Source: Paenibacillus sp. PAMC 26794 (GTDB taxonomy: Bacteria > Bacillota > Bacilli > Paenibacillales > Paenibacillaceae). Taken from it: a stretch of DNA of 55,037 bases. The notes beneath the pieces were generated by a model. The model ran no database searches. It had not been told where the DNA came from and saw only the letters and a list, made by a program, of their open reading frames with translations. The stretch is from the NCBI RefSeq assembly GCF_000316035.1, contig NZ_ANHX01000027.1, positions 1-55,037 of the forward strand, given 5' to 3'. How positions within the stretch are numbered: position 1 is the first letter of the stretch; each line of letters starts with the position of its first letter. The translations under genes and the position numbers were made by a program. Shown piece by piece: positions 16,835-26,885 of this stretch.

Positions 16835-18232
16835 TTAGTCTTCTGTGGACAATTTTCCCTGAAGCTTGGAAGAATCAAACGAAGGATCAGCAGTTATGTT
16901 GGTCAGCCCTGCCGCTTTGGTTTTCTCCAGAGCTGCATTGTACCTTGTATCCAGATCCTTGATCACAGCATCCAGATCACCACCCGTGAATACAAAGATT
17001 GAAAAAGCCTCACTCCATTTGGTGCCTTCCAGTGAACTCTCGGTCATCACACTTGGATTTGCCGGGAAAATGGCATCATAACGTTTGGGCAGGAAACCTT
17101 CAATGCCCGGAATGCTTGGTTTTTTGTCAGAGCTTAGTACAGCAGGAATCAGTGAGATTCCGTATCCCTTTTCATAATACTCACTCTGAAGATCTGTGCT
17201 GTACACATACTCCATAAACTTCCATGCCGCTTCCTTGTTGGCAGAATCTGCATTGATACCGATGTAGGAGCCCCCGATGACTTGCGAAGCGCCCTTGATC
17301 GTTCCATCATTTGTTGGCACAGGAGCCGCTGCCCAATTTTCTTTTGTAGGAAACTGATCTTTATATACACCTGGTTCACCGGAGTGGTTAATGTACATTC
17401 CGATTTTACCTTGAGCAAACTGAGCTCTGAGCGGATCGATGTCCAGACTTTCTACCCCTGGCAGCATGCTGCCATCCTGATTCATCTGACGAAGCGCCAT
17501 TGCGATATCCTTGTACATCCCAAAATCAAATTGGCCAGTCTTGTAGTTGTAACCATCAATACCAACATTATTGCTTGCACCTGCAATCGTATTGGCTGCT
17601 CTCCAGAAGCCGCTGCTGCTCTTGAATGGGCTGGCAAAGCCATAGATGCCTTCACTTTTACCAACTTCGGTAATTTTTTTGGCATCCGCAACCATCTCAG
17701 CCAACGTTTTTGGCGGACTCTCGATCCCTGCCTTTTTGAAAATATCTTTGTTATACACAAGCCGCCAGACCTGCCCTGTATTGGGGAGGGAATATATTTT
17801 TCCATCAATCGTGTTTTTATTTTCAATCAAGCTGTCTTTAAATACGGCCTTCATCTCGTCACTCATGTATCCATTGATCGGGGCGAGATACCCCTTCTGA
17901 TAATACGTCTGAAAATCATTAACTTGCAGCACATCGGGTGCCTGCTTGCTGGCAAAAGCAATATCGACCGCCTGTGGATAGTTGTCCCCCATCACGGTCA
18001 TCTCCACTTCAATGTTGTCCTTGTTCGTCTGGTTGAACTCATCGATCTTGGATTTCATAAAATCAGCATCATGGCGGTCCGGTGTCCAATATATGATTTT
18101 GGTTTTCCCTCCAGCATTCTCCCCGCTGGTTCCCGATTCGCTATTTGCCGAAGTACCACTGTCAGCAGAACAACCTGCCAAACTTAGCGCCAGCAATGCA
18201 CTTAGCGTAGTCACCATCCACTTTTTAACCAT
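16835..18232 (-). CDS. ABC sugar transporter solute-binding lipoprotein
   Basis: Encodes 465 residues of the extracellular family 1 solute-binding proteins. The signal peptide ends in a lipobox (LSLAGCSADSG), so the protein is expected to be anchored by the Cys at about residue 21. A Ser/Gly/Glu-rich linker follows, then the two-lobe binding fold beginning KIIYWTPDRHDADFM. ATG 18232 has GGGGGCAT upstream. It lies downstream of the cognate kinase and regulator and upstream of the cupin. The sugar is probably an oligosaccharide processed by the heparinase-like enzyme. Confidence 0.9.
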   Translation of the reverse strand: MVKKWMVTTLSALLALSLAGCSADSGTSANSESGTSGENAGGKTKIIYWTPDRHDADFMKSKIDEFNQTNKDNIEVEMTVMGDNYPQAVDIAFASKQAPDVLQVNDFQTYYQKGYLAPINGYMSDEMKAVFKDSLIENKNTIDGKIYSLPNTGQVWRLVYNKDIFKKAGIESPPKTLAEMVADAKKITEVGKSEGIYGFASPFKSSSGFWRAANTIAGASNNVGIDGYNYKTGQFDFGMYKDIAMALRQMNQDGSMLPGVESLDIDPLRAQFAQGKIGMYINHSGEPGVYKDQFPTKENWAAAPVPTNDGTIKGASQVIGGSYIGINADSANKEAAWKFMEYVYSTDLQSEYYEKGYGISLIPAVLSSDKKPSIPGIEGFLPKRYDAIFPANPSVMTESSLEGTKWSEAFSIFVFTGGDLDAVIKDLDTRYNAALEKTKAAGLTNITADPSFDSSKLQGKLSTED

Positions 18233-18366
18233 TGATATGCCCCCTTATGCTTGTCTGGACAACCCGTTTGGTTATCCGTTAACGTAATGATAATCGCTAC
18301 GCTTTCATGGAGGTGAGGGACATTCTGACTTTGCATGGTGGGACAAATGACGATCCGTATCTATTT

Positions 18367-19971
18367 TCAATTCTCATACATTTGCCGGAAGCAGGTTGGC
18401 GTCATGCCGCAATATTTCTTGAACAAGCCGCTGAAATAAGGTCTGTCCTCATAACCCAGTCTCTGGCAGATCTCTTGCACCTGTACGCCTGCAACCAGCA
18501 ACTCTTTGGCCTTTTCCATCCTCATCTTAGTAATGTATTGAATCGGCGTTATGCCCGTTTCCTTTTTGAAGGCATTGGCAAAGTAACTCGGACTTAAATG
18601 CACGGATTGGGCACAGGCATGCAGCGTCAGATTTTCTGCAAGATTAAGACTGATATATTCCTGCGCCTTGCTAATCGCCTGCTTGACATCGGTGAGTCGT
18701 TTTTTGTCCATAATCTCGCAACCCATACTGCTAAAATGCTTGATATATCCCCTCCAGCCATCAAACGTCAAGGAGCGCATCGCCTCAAGTACTGTCAGGT
18801 CGGCCTCCAGACGCAAGCGTTCCTCTGCTGTAATCTCATCACAAAAGGCACGGTAGATGGCAAAAGCAAGTCCTGACAGCAAACGAATCATCGTGAGCGG
18901 CTCGGGATAACCTTTGGAAACCTGCCATTCTTCGAGAATTTCATCAATGATGCGATGACAGGTGCTCTCATTACCACATTTCAGGGCATAAAAAAGCTCT
19001 TTCTCCTTCTCCAAAGGATACACCGGAGCTACACATGCCTGATTCTCCAGTTCAGCATACTGGAGGATGCAATTTCCTTCACTGTAAAAACGATAGGATA
19101 TCGCCTGATCCGCATGTGCGTAGGACGTCCAGATTTCCTGTGGTCTGCGGGCAATCGTACCGACACCAATCGAGATTGTTTTTTTGCTGAATCGCTCCAC
19201 ATTTTGGCGGCATTGCTCCAGTAGCTCGGAGACGTCGATCTGGCTTGTTGTGTTAAATATGGCTGCAAGCCGGTATCGGTTTTCCCGTAAAACAACGCCC
19301 TTGGTATAGCGGTTCAAGGTTTCTCCCACAATATTTTGGACCGCAAAAGGAACGATTTCGGCATCCAGATGCATCGTGTATCCATACCGCGTATAACCAT
19401 CCACCTCAATGACCATGACGAGAAGATTGGAGGAATCGAGATCAATATGCAACTCGTTCCAGCGGCTTTCATTCAGGAATCCCCCGATTTCATGACGCAA
19501 CAAGCCCAGTAGATAACTGTGACGCTCATACTGGCTGCTACTCTCCACCTTCTGCTCCAGCTGTTCCAGCTGTTTGCACTGTGCCTGTTCTTCCTTAATC
19601 ACCTGCCTTACCTTCAACACTGCACCGAGTATTTCTTCAGGGGTAAACGGTTTGAGCAAATAATCGGATGCACCCAGCTTGATGGCCTCCTGTGCATATT
19701 GAAAATCCGAATAACCACTGATGAAAATAAATTTGGCTCGCAGTCCGGCATCCAATGCCCGCTTCATTAGCTCCAGCCCGCTCAACTTGGGCATCCTGAT
19801 ATCACTAATCACGATGTCGGGTTGCTGCTCCAGCAACAAGGACCAACCGCGCTCTCCATTGCTCGCCGTGCCTACAATCCGAACCTGATGATCTTCCCAC
19901 GGAATAGTTGAAGATATGCCCTTTACAACTGCCTGGATATCATCCATAACACACATCGTCAATTGGCCCAT
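18367..19971 (-). CDS. YesN-type AraC-family response regulator
   Basis: Encodes 534 residues. An N-terminal receiver domain shows the acidic pair DD at residues 10-11, the phosphoacceptor Asp in DIVISDIRMP (about 57) and the Lys in DYLLKPF. A long middle region of about 300 residues follows. The C-terminal AraC double helix-turn-helix (about 435-534) is recognisable by LHLSPSYF-like (SVHLSPSYFANAFKKETG) and RLGYEDRPYFSGLFKK. ATG 19971 has GAGGAGGGG upstream and lies 11 bases after the kinase stop. It probably activates the adjacent uptake genes. Confidence 0.92.
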   Translation of the reverse strand: MGQLTMCVMDDIQAVVKGISSTIPWEDHQVRIVGTASNGERGWSLLLEQQPDIVISDIRMPKLSGLELMKRALDAGLRAKFIFISGYSDFQYAQEAIKLGASDYLLKPFTPEEILGAVLKVRQVIKEEQAQCKQLEQLEQKVESSSQYERHSYLLGLLRHEIGGFLNESRWNELHIDLDSSNLLVMVIEVDGYTRYGYTMHLDAEIVPFAVQNIVGETLNRYTKGVVLRENRYRLAAIFNTTSQIDVSELLEQCRQNVERFSKKTISIGVGTIARRPQEIWTSYAHADQAISYRFYSEGNCILQYAELENQACVAPVYPLEKEKELFYALKCGNESTCHRIIDEILEEWQVSKGYPEPLTMIRLLSGLAFAIYRAFCDEITAEERLRLEADLTVLEAMRSLTFDGWRGYIKHFSSMGCEIMDKKRLTDVKQAISKAQEYISLNLAENLTLHACAQSVHLSPSYFANAFKKETGITPIQYITKMRMEKAKELLVAGVQVQEICQRLGYEDRPYFSGLFKKYCGMTPTCFRQMYEN

Positions 19972-19982
19972 ACTGCCCCTCC

Positions 19983-21734
19983 TCAGGTGATCGGAATCGT
20001 GATAACAACCGTTGTTCCCACATCTGTACTGCTATGAAATACAATCGAGGCCACATCCCCATAGTGCAGGCTTAATCTGCCATGCAGATTGGATAGGGCA
20101 TAACCTTTGCGTCCCCCGTCAGGAGCCTCCTCAGCATAGATGCTGGCTACATCCATCCCACATCCATTGTCAGCCACCTCCAGCCGTAGTGTGTCACCCT
20201 GACGATCAATGCGGATGATAATAACGCCCAAATCTTCTTTGTCATTGAATCCATGCAGGATGGAATTCTCAACCAAGGGCTGAAGCAATATTTTTAAAAT
20301 ATCAACAGCGTAACAAGAGGGGTCCCCTACCTCAATCCGATAAACGAACAGATCCTCATAACATTTTTGCTGAAGCTGCATGTATTGTTCGACATGTTTG
20401 ATCTCCTGCTCCACACTGGTGATGTCTTTACCATCATTCAGGCCCAGACGGAATAACAAGGATAAGGAGACGATCATCTCACTTACATCCTTCTTCTCTC
20501 CGCTCTCGCTTTTCCAGAACATCGTATTGAGCGTATTGTAGAGGAAATGAGGATCAACCTGCGCCTGAAGCGCCTTGACCTCAAACCGCCGTTTGTCTTG
20601 CTCCGTTGTCCGTACTTCTTCAAACAGAATCTGAATCTGGTCCAACATCCGATTGAAACGATGCCCTACAGCGCTGACTTCATCGTCATACTTGCTGCGA
20701 AACCGTACATCCAGATCATTGGACTCCACCTCAACCATCAGGCGTCGCAGTTTGTTCAGTGGCTTCAGCAGAGCGGAGGCCAGCAGCCTGGACAACCCGA
20801 GTGCGAGCAAAATGCAAAACAACATGATCAGGATGATCAGCCAGCGTATCTTTTGGAGGGGGGACAACAAGTCAGCCTTGGACTGTACACTTACCATGAC
20901 CCAATCCTCGTTCATCGACAATGCCGAATAGTTAACAAGCATGTCCTCCCCCTGATCGTTCCTGTAGGTAAAATCCCCAGCATCGCCACGGCTAAACTGT
21001 TGGGTAAAGTCAGGCTCCATAATGAAATCGTAATTTCGGGACCTGGGCCGAATGACTTCATTTCCGTTTTTGTGCAGCAAAAACAGTTGAATCTGGTTAT
21101 TCATGAGATCCTGCGTCAGAATGTCTCGCATCGCCTCTTCCTTCATATTGACGACCATATATACATTCGAATAGGTATGATTATCGACCACAATGGGTTT
21201 AAGCAACAGAGATAACACATTTCCTTGGGATTGGAATAACTGACTCTGATGTGAACCAAACCACATCGTATTCCAGCCTTGCAGCTTCACGTAGCGTCCG
21301 TATTCCCTGTCGAATGAGTTATTGCGATTCGGAAAATCTTTGGTCGAGAAAAAATCACCGATGGGTGTTGTCAGATATGCCGTATCAATCAGTGGCTCTA
21401 CGAGCTTCAATTGAGCAAATGATGTTTGCAGCAGCGAGAGATTCTGATAATAATGAGATGTGTTATTTTTTCCCACGTCCTTCATGACCTGGGTAAACGT
21501 TTCATTGAGCATAAAAGAAAAAGAGGATACAACAATGTGTCTTAGATGTTCATCCATAACCTGCACTGATTTGTTCAGAATGCTTTGTTTCAGTTCAAGT
21601 GCATTCTGCTCAATGCTTCGTGCAGCAAAGAGATAAGAGCATATCCCGGTCACACTGATGCACAAGACAACGAGAAAAATGTACAGCAGCTGTATTCTTT
21701 TTTTCAGGGACATTTTATAAAAGTTGAATATCAT
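19983..21734 (-). CDS. YesM-type sensor histidine kinase
   Basis: Encodes 583 residues. ATG 21734 is chosen for AAGGAG nine bases upstream; the frame continues upstream without a site. First membrane helix at about residues 15-37, an extracellular sensor region of about 245 residues, a second helix (WLIILIMLFCILLALGL), then HAMP. The His_kinase motif FEVKALQAQVDPHFLYNTLN contains the phosphorylated His, and the ATPase domain has LLQPLVENSILHGF and DNGCGMD. It pairs with the adjacent YesN-type regulator and most likely senses the extracellular sugar or the liganded binding protein. Confidence 0.92.
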   Translation of the reverse strand: MIFNFYKMSLKKRIQLLYIFLVVLCISVTGICSYLFAARSIEQNALELKQSILNKSVQVMDEHLRHIVVSSFSFMLNETFTQVMKDVGKNNTSHYYQNLSLLQTSFAQLKLVEPLIDTAYLTTPIGDFFSTKDFPNRNNSFDREYGRYVKLQGWNTMWFGSHQSQLFQSQGNVLSLLLKPIVVDNHTYSNVYMVVNMKEEAMRDILTQDLMNNQIQLFLLHKNGNEVIRPRSRNYDFIMEPDFTQQFSRGDAGDFTYRNDQGEDMLVNYSALSMNEDWVMVSVQSKADLLSPLQKIRWLIILIMLFCILLALGLSRLLASALLKPLNKLRRLMVEVESNDLDVRFRSKYDDEVSAVGHRFNRMLDQIQILFEEVRTTEQDKRRFEVKALQAQVDPHFLYNTLNTMFWKSESGEKKDVSEMIVSLSLLFRLGLNDGKDITSVEQEIKHVEQYMQLQQKCYEDLFVYRIEVGDPSCYAVDILKILLQPLVENSILHGFNDKEDLGVIIIRIDRQGDTLRLEVADNGCGMDVASIYAEEAPDGGRKGYALSNLHGRLSLHYGDVASIVFHSSTDVGTTVVITIPIT

Positions 21735-21838
21735 CGGCGCTCGCTCCTTGAACACGGCTTGGCCCGTCCGCTGTGAATTAAAATGAGTATAGCACAGTGG
21801 AATTACCCGTAAAACCGTTTCCATGATTGTGCTCACGC

Positions 21839-22711
21839 CTATCCTTTCACAGCTCCCAAGGTCACCTGCATGAATGATTTGTTGGCAAAAATATAAACGA
21901 TGAGCAGCGGCAAAATGGACAGACAGGCTCCGGCCATCATCAGTTGAACCTCAGCCGCAGCTCCGATGCCATATCGCAGATTAGCCAGCCCAACCGGCAA
22001 AGTCTGCAAGTCCGGATTGCTCATGGTGAACACAAAAGGAAGAATATATTCATTCCATGAACTCTGGAATACACCCAGACCTGCAACGGCGAGTCCGGGG
22101 CGCAGGAGCGGAAGAATAATTCGCCAGTAGGTGGTGAAAAAATTACAGCCATCAATCATCGCCGCTTCATCCAGTTCGCGCGGGATGCTCTTGAAGAAAC
22201 CAATCAGAATAAAGTATGTGGCAGCGTGTGCGCTGATCAGTATAATAATAACGCCCCACAACGTGGTATTCAGCCCCAGCTTGACCATGAGGTCAAATTG
22301 CGGACGCAGCACAACCGCGCCTATGGAAATAAAAAGAGTGGATGCCATGAGGAGGGTGTACCCCTTTTTCCCCTTAAAATTCACTCGATCCACAGCGTAG
22401 GCTGACATCGAAGCTACCAGCAGCGTGCCAACTGTTGTACTGATGCTAACAAACAAGCTGTTCATCGTAAAACCCGAAAAATTGGCGGTTTTCCAAGCCT
22501 GAGCATAGTTGGAGAACTGCCAAATCTTCGGCCAGATGGTAGCTCCTCCGGTCAATTCCTGGTTCGTTTTGAAGGAACCGAGCAATACAAGTATGATGGG
22601 GAACAGCGACAGCAGAGCGATTGCGATCAAAAACAGCCAAAGTACCGTTCGTTTGGTCCAGCGAATGAGTTGGGGAGACCCTGAGGGCGCAAGCACGTTT
22701 TGAGTCATCAT
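21839..22711 (-). CDS. Carbohydrate ABC transporter permease, MalG/LplC type
   Basis: Encodes 290 residues with six predicted membrane helices. The inner-membrane loop that docks to the ATPase is EAAMIDGCNFFTTYWRIILPLLRPGLA, split here as EAAMIDGCN and ILPLLRPGLA. ATG 22711 is chosen because CAGGAGG lies just before it; the longer frame would reach into the MITE-like repeat. It forms a pair with the permease upstream. No ATPase gene is present here; carbohydrate transporters of this type commonly share a general MsmX-like ATPase. Confidence 0.92.
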   Translation of the reverse strand: MMTQNVLAPSGSPQLIRWTKRTVLWLFLIAIALLSLFPIILVLLGSFKTNQELTGGATIWPKIWQFSNYAQAWKTANFSGFTMNSLFVSISTTVGTLLVASMSAYAVDRVNFKGKKGYTLLMASTLFISIGAVVLRPQFDLMVKLGLNTTLWGVIIILISAHAATYFILIGFFKSIPRELDEAAMIDGCNFFTTYWRIILPLLRPGLAVAGLGVFQSSWNEYILPFVFTMSNPDLQTLPVGLANLRYGIGAAAEVQLMMAGACLSILPLLIVYIFANKSFMQVTLGAVKG

Positions 22712-22733
22712 CGTTTCCTCCTGATTAATTTTA

Positions 22734-22909
22734 TACGTGTTCAAAAAGGGTGGTTTTCAGTACCGAGAAGATGGAATGAAGCTAGAAATGGAGTAGCGGA
22801 GCGTAGGGAAAACTACGTGAGCAACGGACATTTCGGCTGAATTTCATATTCGATGCTGATGATGCTGCTAGGCATGATTCGTAATCAAAAGCGGACTTTT
22901 TGAACAACC
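22734..22909. repeat. MITE-like repeat, copy B (176 bp)
   Basis: Terminal inverted repeats GTTCAAAAAG (22739-22748) and CTTTTTGAAC (22896-22905) with TTTTA immediately outside both ends (22729-22733 and 22910-22914). The interior matches copy A at 7282-7496 apart from an approximately 40-base deletion and scattered substitutions. It sits between the two permease genes, and the right TTTTA contains the stop codon of the upstream permease. An internal CGTAG/CTACG hairpin is also visible. Confidence 0.78.
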
Positions 22910-22911
22910 TT

Positions 22912-23802
22912 TTAATAGACATCATTGAGCTTTTTGGATATGCGGAAATAAATGAGCGTCACAGCCCCTACGATGAGAGCCGTTGTGAAACCGACTGCAC
23001 TGCCATAACCGAGCTGCTGGAGTGATTGTGTGTCAGCCGACACGGGAAACAACAGTTTGAACAAATACAGATACATCACCTCTGTTTTGCCATACGGCCC
23101 CCCTTCGGTCAGCACCATAATACTCTCGTAACCTTTCAGCGCCGTGGTAATTGCCAGCATGATAATCATCTGCAAGACAGGACCCAGCAAAGGAATCGTT
23201 ACATTCCGCAGTTTCTGAAACTCACTCGCTCCATCCAGTGATGCCGCCTCATAAAGCTCTTCAGGAATGCTCTGAAGACCCGCAATGAACAACAACATAT
23301 AATTGCCCACAGCCCCCCAGATGGCGATGATGATGGTCGTCAGCATGGCATGCTCAGCTCCCAGCCAGCCGATCGGTTCGGAGATCACATGATACTTAAG
23401 CAGTAATTGGTTCAATATTCCGTTATAGGAGTTGAAAATAATAAAAAATACAATCGCCATGACCGAAGCGCTAAAAATAGTGGGAAGATAATAGATCGCC
23501 CTAAAGAGGGATCGCCCTCTCCATTTGCGATTCAGAATAATCGCCAAAGTTAACGACAGTGGAATCGTAACGACGAGTTTACCCAGGGCATACACACCCG
23601 TGTTGCCTACAGAATCCCAGAATTGCCCGTCGCGCAAAATGCGTCCAAAATTATCAAGCCCGATAAAGACAGGCGTCCCGATGCCTTGATAATCATAGAA
23701 CATGTAACGCAGCGCCCATAACAGAGGATAGATCCCGAATACAACAGTTAAAAAAAGACTTGGAAAGATGAACATATAGGCATGTATTTTGGATGGTTTC
23801 AC
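22912..23802 (-). CDS. Carbohydrate ABC transporter permease, MalF/LplB type
   Basis: Encodes 296 residues with six predicted membrane helices and the ATPase-docking loop EELYEAASLDGASEFQKLRN. GTG 23802 is used, with AGGGGGTCC eight bases upstream. It is the first gene of the minus-strand uptake locus, so the promoter should lie at about 23810-23910. The gap to the second permease is filled by a MITE-like repeat rather than the usual few bases. Confidence 0.92.
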   Translation of the reverse strand: MKPSKIHAYMFIFPSLFLTVVFGIYPLLWALRYMFYDYQGIGTPVFIGLDNFGRILRDGQFWDSVGNTGVYALGKLVVTIPLSLTLAIILNRKWRGRSLFRAIYYLPTIFSASVMAIVFFIIFNSYNGILNQLLLKYHVISEPIGWLGAEHAMLTTIIIAIWGAVGNYMLLFIAGLQSIPEELYEAASLDGASEFQKLRNVTIPLLGPVLQMIIMLAITTALKGYESIMVLTEGGPYGKTEVMYLYLFKLLFPVSADTQSLQQLGYGSAVGFTTALIVGAVTLIYFRISKKLNDVY

Positions 23803-23911
23803 CAGAATCGGACCCCCTATAGCTTTTGAATGAAGTATAGAGGGAATATGGAGGAAAGCGGGATAGGGAAATCAACTTTCTACAGGGGAGAATGTGACTG
23901 CATGACCAAAC

Positions 23912-23954
23912 AAAAAAACCTGTATTCAACGAATTTCCGTTGAGTCTACAGGTT
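23912..23954 (-). terminator. Terminator of the HAD phosphatase gene
   Basis: AACCTGTA at 23917-23924 pairs with TACAGGTT at 23947-23954, with an inner TCAACG/CGTTGA stem. On the minus strand it is followed by seven T. Confidence 0.88.
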
Positions 23955-24007
23955 CATATCTTGCGGTTCGGAATCTTAAATCTCAGTATACGTATGCAGC
24001 GTAGAGG

Positions 24008-24694
24008 CTACTCTGCTTCATTATATAGACGCAGCAGTTCTGTAAAATCAGAGATGAGCACATCTGAGCCTGCAAGCTCCTCATCACGACCGAACCCGGC
24101 ATAAGCACATCCGATGACCGCCTGACCGTTCATTTTACCAGCTTCCACATCAGAAGAGCGATCCCCTACCATCCATGCGTCCTGAATACGATGTTTCTCA
24201 AGCAGGATCTGCACCAGATTAATCTTGGAGGGAGTCTTGTACTGGCCTGCACTGTATACCCCTTCAAAGAAAGGCATAATCTCGTGTGCAAACGCTACAC
24301 CCTTCACGTAGTCCTCCAGCCCGTTACTTGCGACAAAAAGACGCACTCCTTGTTGTTTTAGTGCTTGCAGCGTTTCTTTCACCCCAGGATACAATTGAGA
24401 ACTTCCTTGATCAAGCCCCTCAATCTCCAGTTGAAGCAGCAGTTCGTCTGCCCGGCGATGTGCCGCTTCCGATGCCTCAGGCATAACCACTTTCCATATA
24501 TCTTCGAGCAACATGCCCAAACTTCCCAGCATCCGTTCCTCGGGTGGAGTTTCTCCTTCAAAATGCCCTTCGGCACGTAATGTATCAAATAGTTGCTGGT
24601 AAGCTGGCAACAACAGGGTCTCTGTCTGGAACAGCGTACCATCCATGTCAAAAATCATCGCTTCCGGTTTGAGTAATACCGTCTCTTTAGTCAT
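24008..24694 (-). CDS. HAD-family phosphatase (phosphoglycolate phosphatase-like)
   Basis: Encodes 228 residues. ATG 24694 is chosen for AAAGGAA upstream. Motif I is FDMDGTLFQTE with the nucleophilic Asp, motif II is in LFVASNGLEDY, and motifs III and IV are KTPSKINL and MVGDRSSDVEAG. A helical cap lies between motifs I and II. These are HAD subfamily IA features; substrate cannot be read from sequence. It has its own terminator and is divergent from the chemoreceptor. Confidence 0.9.
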   Translation of the reverse strand: MTKETVLLKPEAMIFDMDGTLFQTETLLLPAYQQLFDTLRAEGHFEGETPPEERMLGSLGMLLEDIWKVVMPEASEAAHRRADELLLQLEIEGLDQGSSQLYPGVKETLQALKQQGVRLFVASNGLEDYVKGVAFAHEIMPFFEGVYSAGQYKTPSKINLVQILLEKHRIQDAWMVGDRSSDVEAGKMNGQAVIGCAYAGFGRDEELAGSDVLISDFTELLRLYNEAE

Positions 24695-24898
24695 GTCCAA
24701 TGTTCCTTTCGGATTGGGATATGTATATGTAATTGGAATCGTTCCCTTATCATGATAAACATAACGTTTGAACGTGTAAACCAACGATTGTAAAACATCA
24801 TCAACCCTAACCTTATACATAATCAACCAAACGTTATATTGTAGTTAAACAAACTATATACAAAAGAACTTTCTTTACGTATAATACTAAAAAATAGT

Positions 24899-24921
24899 TC
24901 TTTAGACACCTAATCTAAAGA
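24899..24921. promoter_or_regulatory. Inverted repeat in the HAD-chemoreceptor divergent region
   Basis: TCTTTAGA and TCTAAAGA, separated by seven bases, form an 8-bp inverted repeat about 70 bases upstream of the chemoreceptor start. There is no T run, so an operator is more likely than a terminator. No regulator can be named. Confidence 0.35.
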
Positions 24922-24987
24922 CCTAAAATTATTGCATTTCCAGTTTTTTCGACAATTACATATACCCCATAGAGAGGAATAACAAAC

Positions 24988-26706
24988 ATGAAAAAGCGAA
25001 AGACCTTTAAGATTTTTTATAAAATCGGATTAGGATATTTACTCGTACTTGCTGTACTTGCCGGTTGCATCCTGCTGATTCAGAACAGCACAAGTCAGCT
25101 TCAAGAGGAACTGGATTTTCTGGTCGATCACGATATGAGAGTACACGCCCTAACCTACGAACTCGAAAGAAACATGGTAGATATGGAAACGGGGCAACGT
25201 GGTTACGTTATTACTGGTCAGGACAATTACCTCGATCCCTACACCAAAGGAAAAGAAGAACTGGGTACTCTGAAAGATGAACTTGCGGAATTAATTTCGG
25301 ACAACCCGGCCCAAACCGCACTCTTGAAAGACATACATAGTAACATGGAGAACTGGATCCAGATCGCTGGTGAACCTGTGGTCGCCCTTCGCCAAGCGAA
25401 TAATACGCAAGCCATTCTAGATTTCTTTGCCGATGACCCGGGTAAACGAGACATGGACCAGCTTCGCTCTGCCCTCGATACGTTTCGAACCAACGAGCAT
25501 ACGTTAACCGATAACCGTACAGAAGCGCTGAAGCAAAAAAACACACTACTGAACTTGGAACTGTATGGGGCACTTATCGTTGTGGCCATTATCTCGTTCA
25601 TCACTGCATTGGTCCTGTCACGTGCCATTGTTAGAAACATCCGTACCGTAAAACAGGCATTACATGACATCGGTTCTTCCAATGGTGACCTGACACTGAG
25701 AATCGCTACGCCAATGAAAGACGAAACTCGTGAACTCGCGGAGGCAGCCAATACAATGCTCGCTGGTTTGCAGCAAATGATGCTGGACGTTCAGAGCAAT
25801 GCCATGATTCTGAGCACAGCTTCGGATCGATTGGATAAAGGGGTTGTCGATAGCCATCTTGCAGGAAAAGAAGTTGCTACTGCCATGGAACGCGTGGCTG
25901 AAGGCGCTGATGAACAGGTTGCTCTTACGCAAACCATGGTAGCTGCGATGCAGCAATCCCTCAACGGCCTTAATCGTGTCGCCTCCTCGGCAAGTGACGT
26001 AGCAGATCGTGCAGTGCGTACCGAATCCATTGCCGTGGATGGGCAACAGCGCATTGATAATGCTGTAGGCAAAATGAGTTCCATTGAGCAATCCTTCCTC
26101 TCTGTACAGGAAGCCATTAATGAAATTTCGAAGATGTCTGATCAAGTGATCAACATTGCAGATTCAATGTCGGGTATTGCGAGACAAACGAATCTGCTTG
26201 CACTTAACGCCGGAATCGAAGCTGCCCGCGCTGGGGAAAATGGACGTGGCTTCGCCGTCGTTGCCGCGGAAATCCGTAATCTTGCAGACCAAAGTGCAAC
26301 ATCAGCCAAAGAGATTACAAGTATATTGGAAACCGTGGTAGCAGGTGTTCAAAGTACGGTGCAGGTGGTTGATGAGAGCACGCTACATGTGAATGAAGGG
26401 TTGCGGACCATTGAGGATGCAGGTAATGCTTTTTCAACTATTACTCAGCATATTCATAACCTCAGTGGTGAAGTTCTGGAGGTATCTGCTGTTGTCGAGG
26501 AGTTAACTTCCGGTAGTGAGGCTGTGATGAAGTCCATCAATGAAGTATCGGCTGTTGTGGAAGATACTGCATCAGCTACAGAAGAAGTGTCTGCGATGAC
26601 GGAGGAACAACTTGCTTCTCTGCAGGAAATGTCTGACACATCCAAGCAGTTGAATGAAATGTCCGATGCACTTGATCAGCTGGTTAAGCGATTCAAGCTG
26701 GCGTGA
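24988..26706 (+). CDS. Methyl-accepting chemotaxis protein with CHASE3 sensor
   Basis: Encodes 572 residues. First membrane helix at about residues 13-33, a helical CHASE3-type periplasm-facing sensor ([19 protein letters not shown] is characteristic), second helix at about 190-210, a HAMP domain, then the long cytoplasmic signalling hairpin. The hairpin tip reads [19 protein letters not shown] followed by [19 protein letters not shown] 24988 has GAGAGGAAT upstream. No pentapeptide tail for a CheR tether is present. The ligand is unknown. The 5' leader is AT-rich. Confidence 0.93.
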   Translation: MKKRKTFKIFYKIGLGYLLVLAVLAGCILLIQNSTSQLQEELDFLVDHDMRVHALTYELERNMVDMETGQRGYVITGQDNYLDPYTKGKEELGTLKDELAELISDNPAQTALLKDIHSNMENWIQIAGEPVVALRQANNTQAILDFFADDPGKRDMDQLRSALDTFRTNEHTLTDNRTEALKQKNTLLNLELYGALIVVAIISFITALVLSRAIVRNIRTVKQALHDIGSSNGDLTLRIATPMKDETRELAEAANTMLAGLQQMMLDVQSNAMILSTASDRLDKGVVDSHLAGKEVATAMERVAEGADEQVALTQTMVAAMQQSLNGLNRVASSASDVADRAVRTESIAVDGQQRIDNAVGKMSSIEQSFLSVQEAINEISKMSDQVINIADSMSGIARQTNLLALNAGIEAARAGENGRGFAVVAAEIRNLADQSATSAKEITSILETVVAGVQSTVQVVDESTLHVNEGLRTIEDAGNAFSTITQHIHNLSGEVLEVSAVVEELTSGSEAVMKSINEVSAVVEDTASATEEVSAMTEEQLASLQEMSDTSKQLNEMSDALDQLVKRFKLA

Positions 26707-26763
26707 CCTGAATCAACATACCGATAGCATGTCTATATAGTTATATCCTGCGCACATATTAAA

Positions 26764-26815
26764 GCAAAGAAGCATCGCAGACAGGCACACCTGGGCCACT
26801 GCGATGCTTCTTGGT
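26764..26815 (+). terminator. Terminator of the chemoreceptor gene
   Basis: AAGAAGCATCGCAG at 26767-26780 pairs perfectly with CTGCGATGCTTCTT at 26799-26812. The T run is weak, but the 14-bp stem lies directly between convergent genes and may serve both. Confidence 0.75.
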
Positions 26816-26885
26816 GTTTAAGGAGAGCTGATACATTTAGAGGTACAGCAGGCCTACGAAATGAAAAAGCCTGACACTCCTTTTC

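Noticed and set aside
17282..18187. Plus-strand frame of 301 codons opposite the solute-binding protein
   Set aside because: The minus strand has a clear lipoprotein signal and family motifs; this is an antisense shadow.
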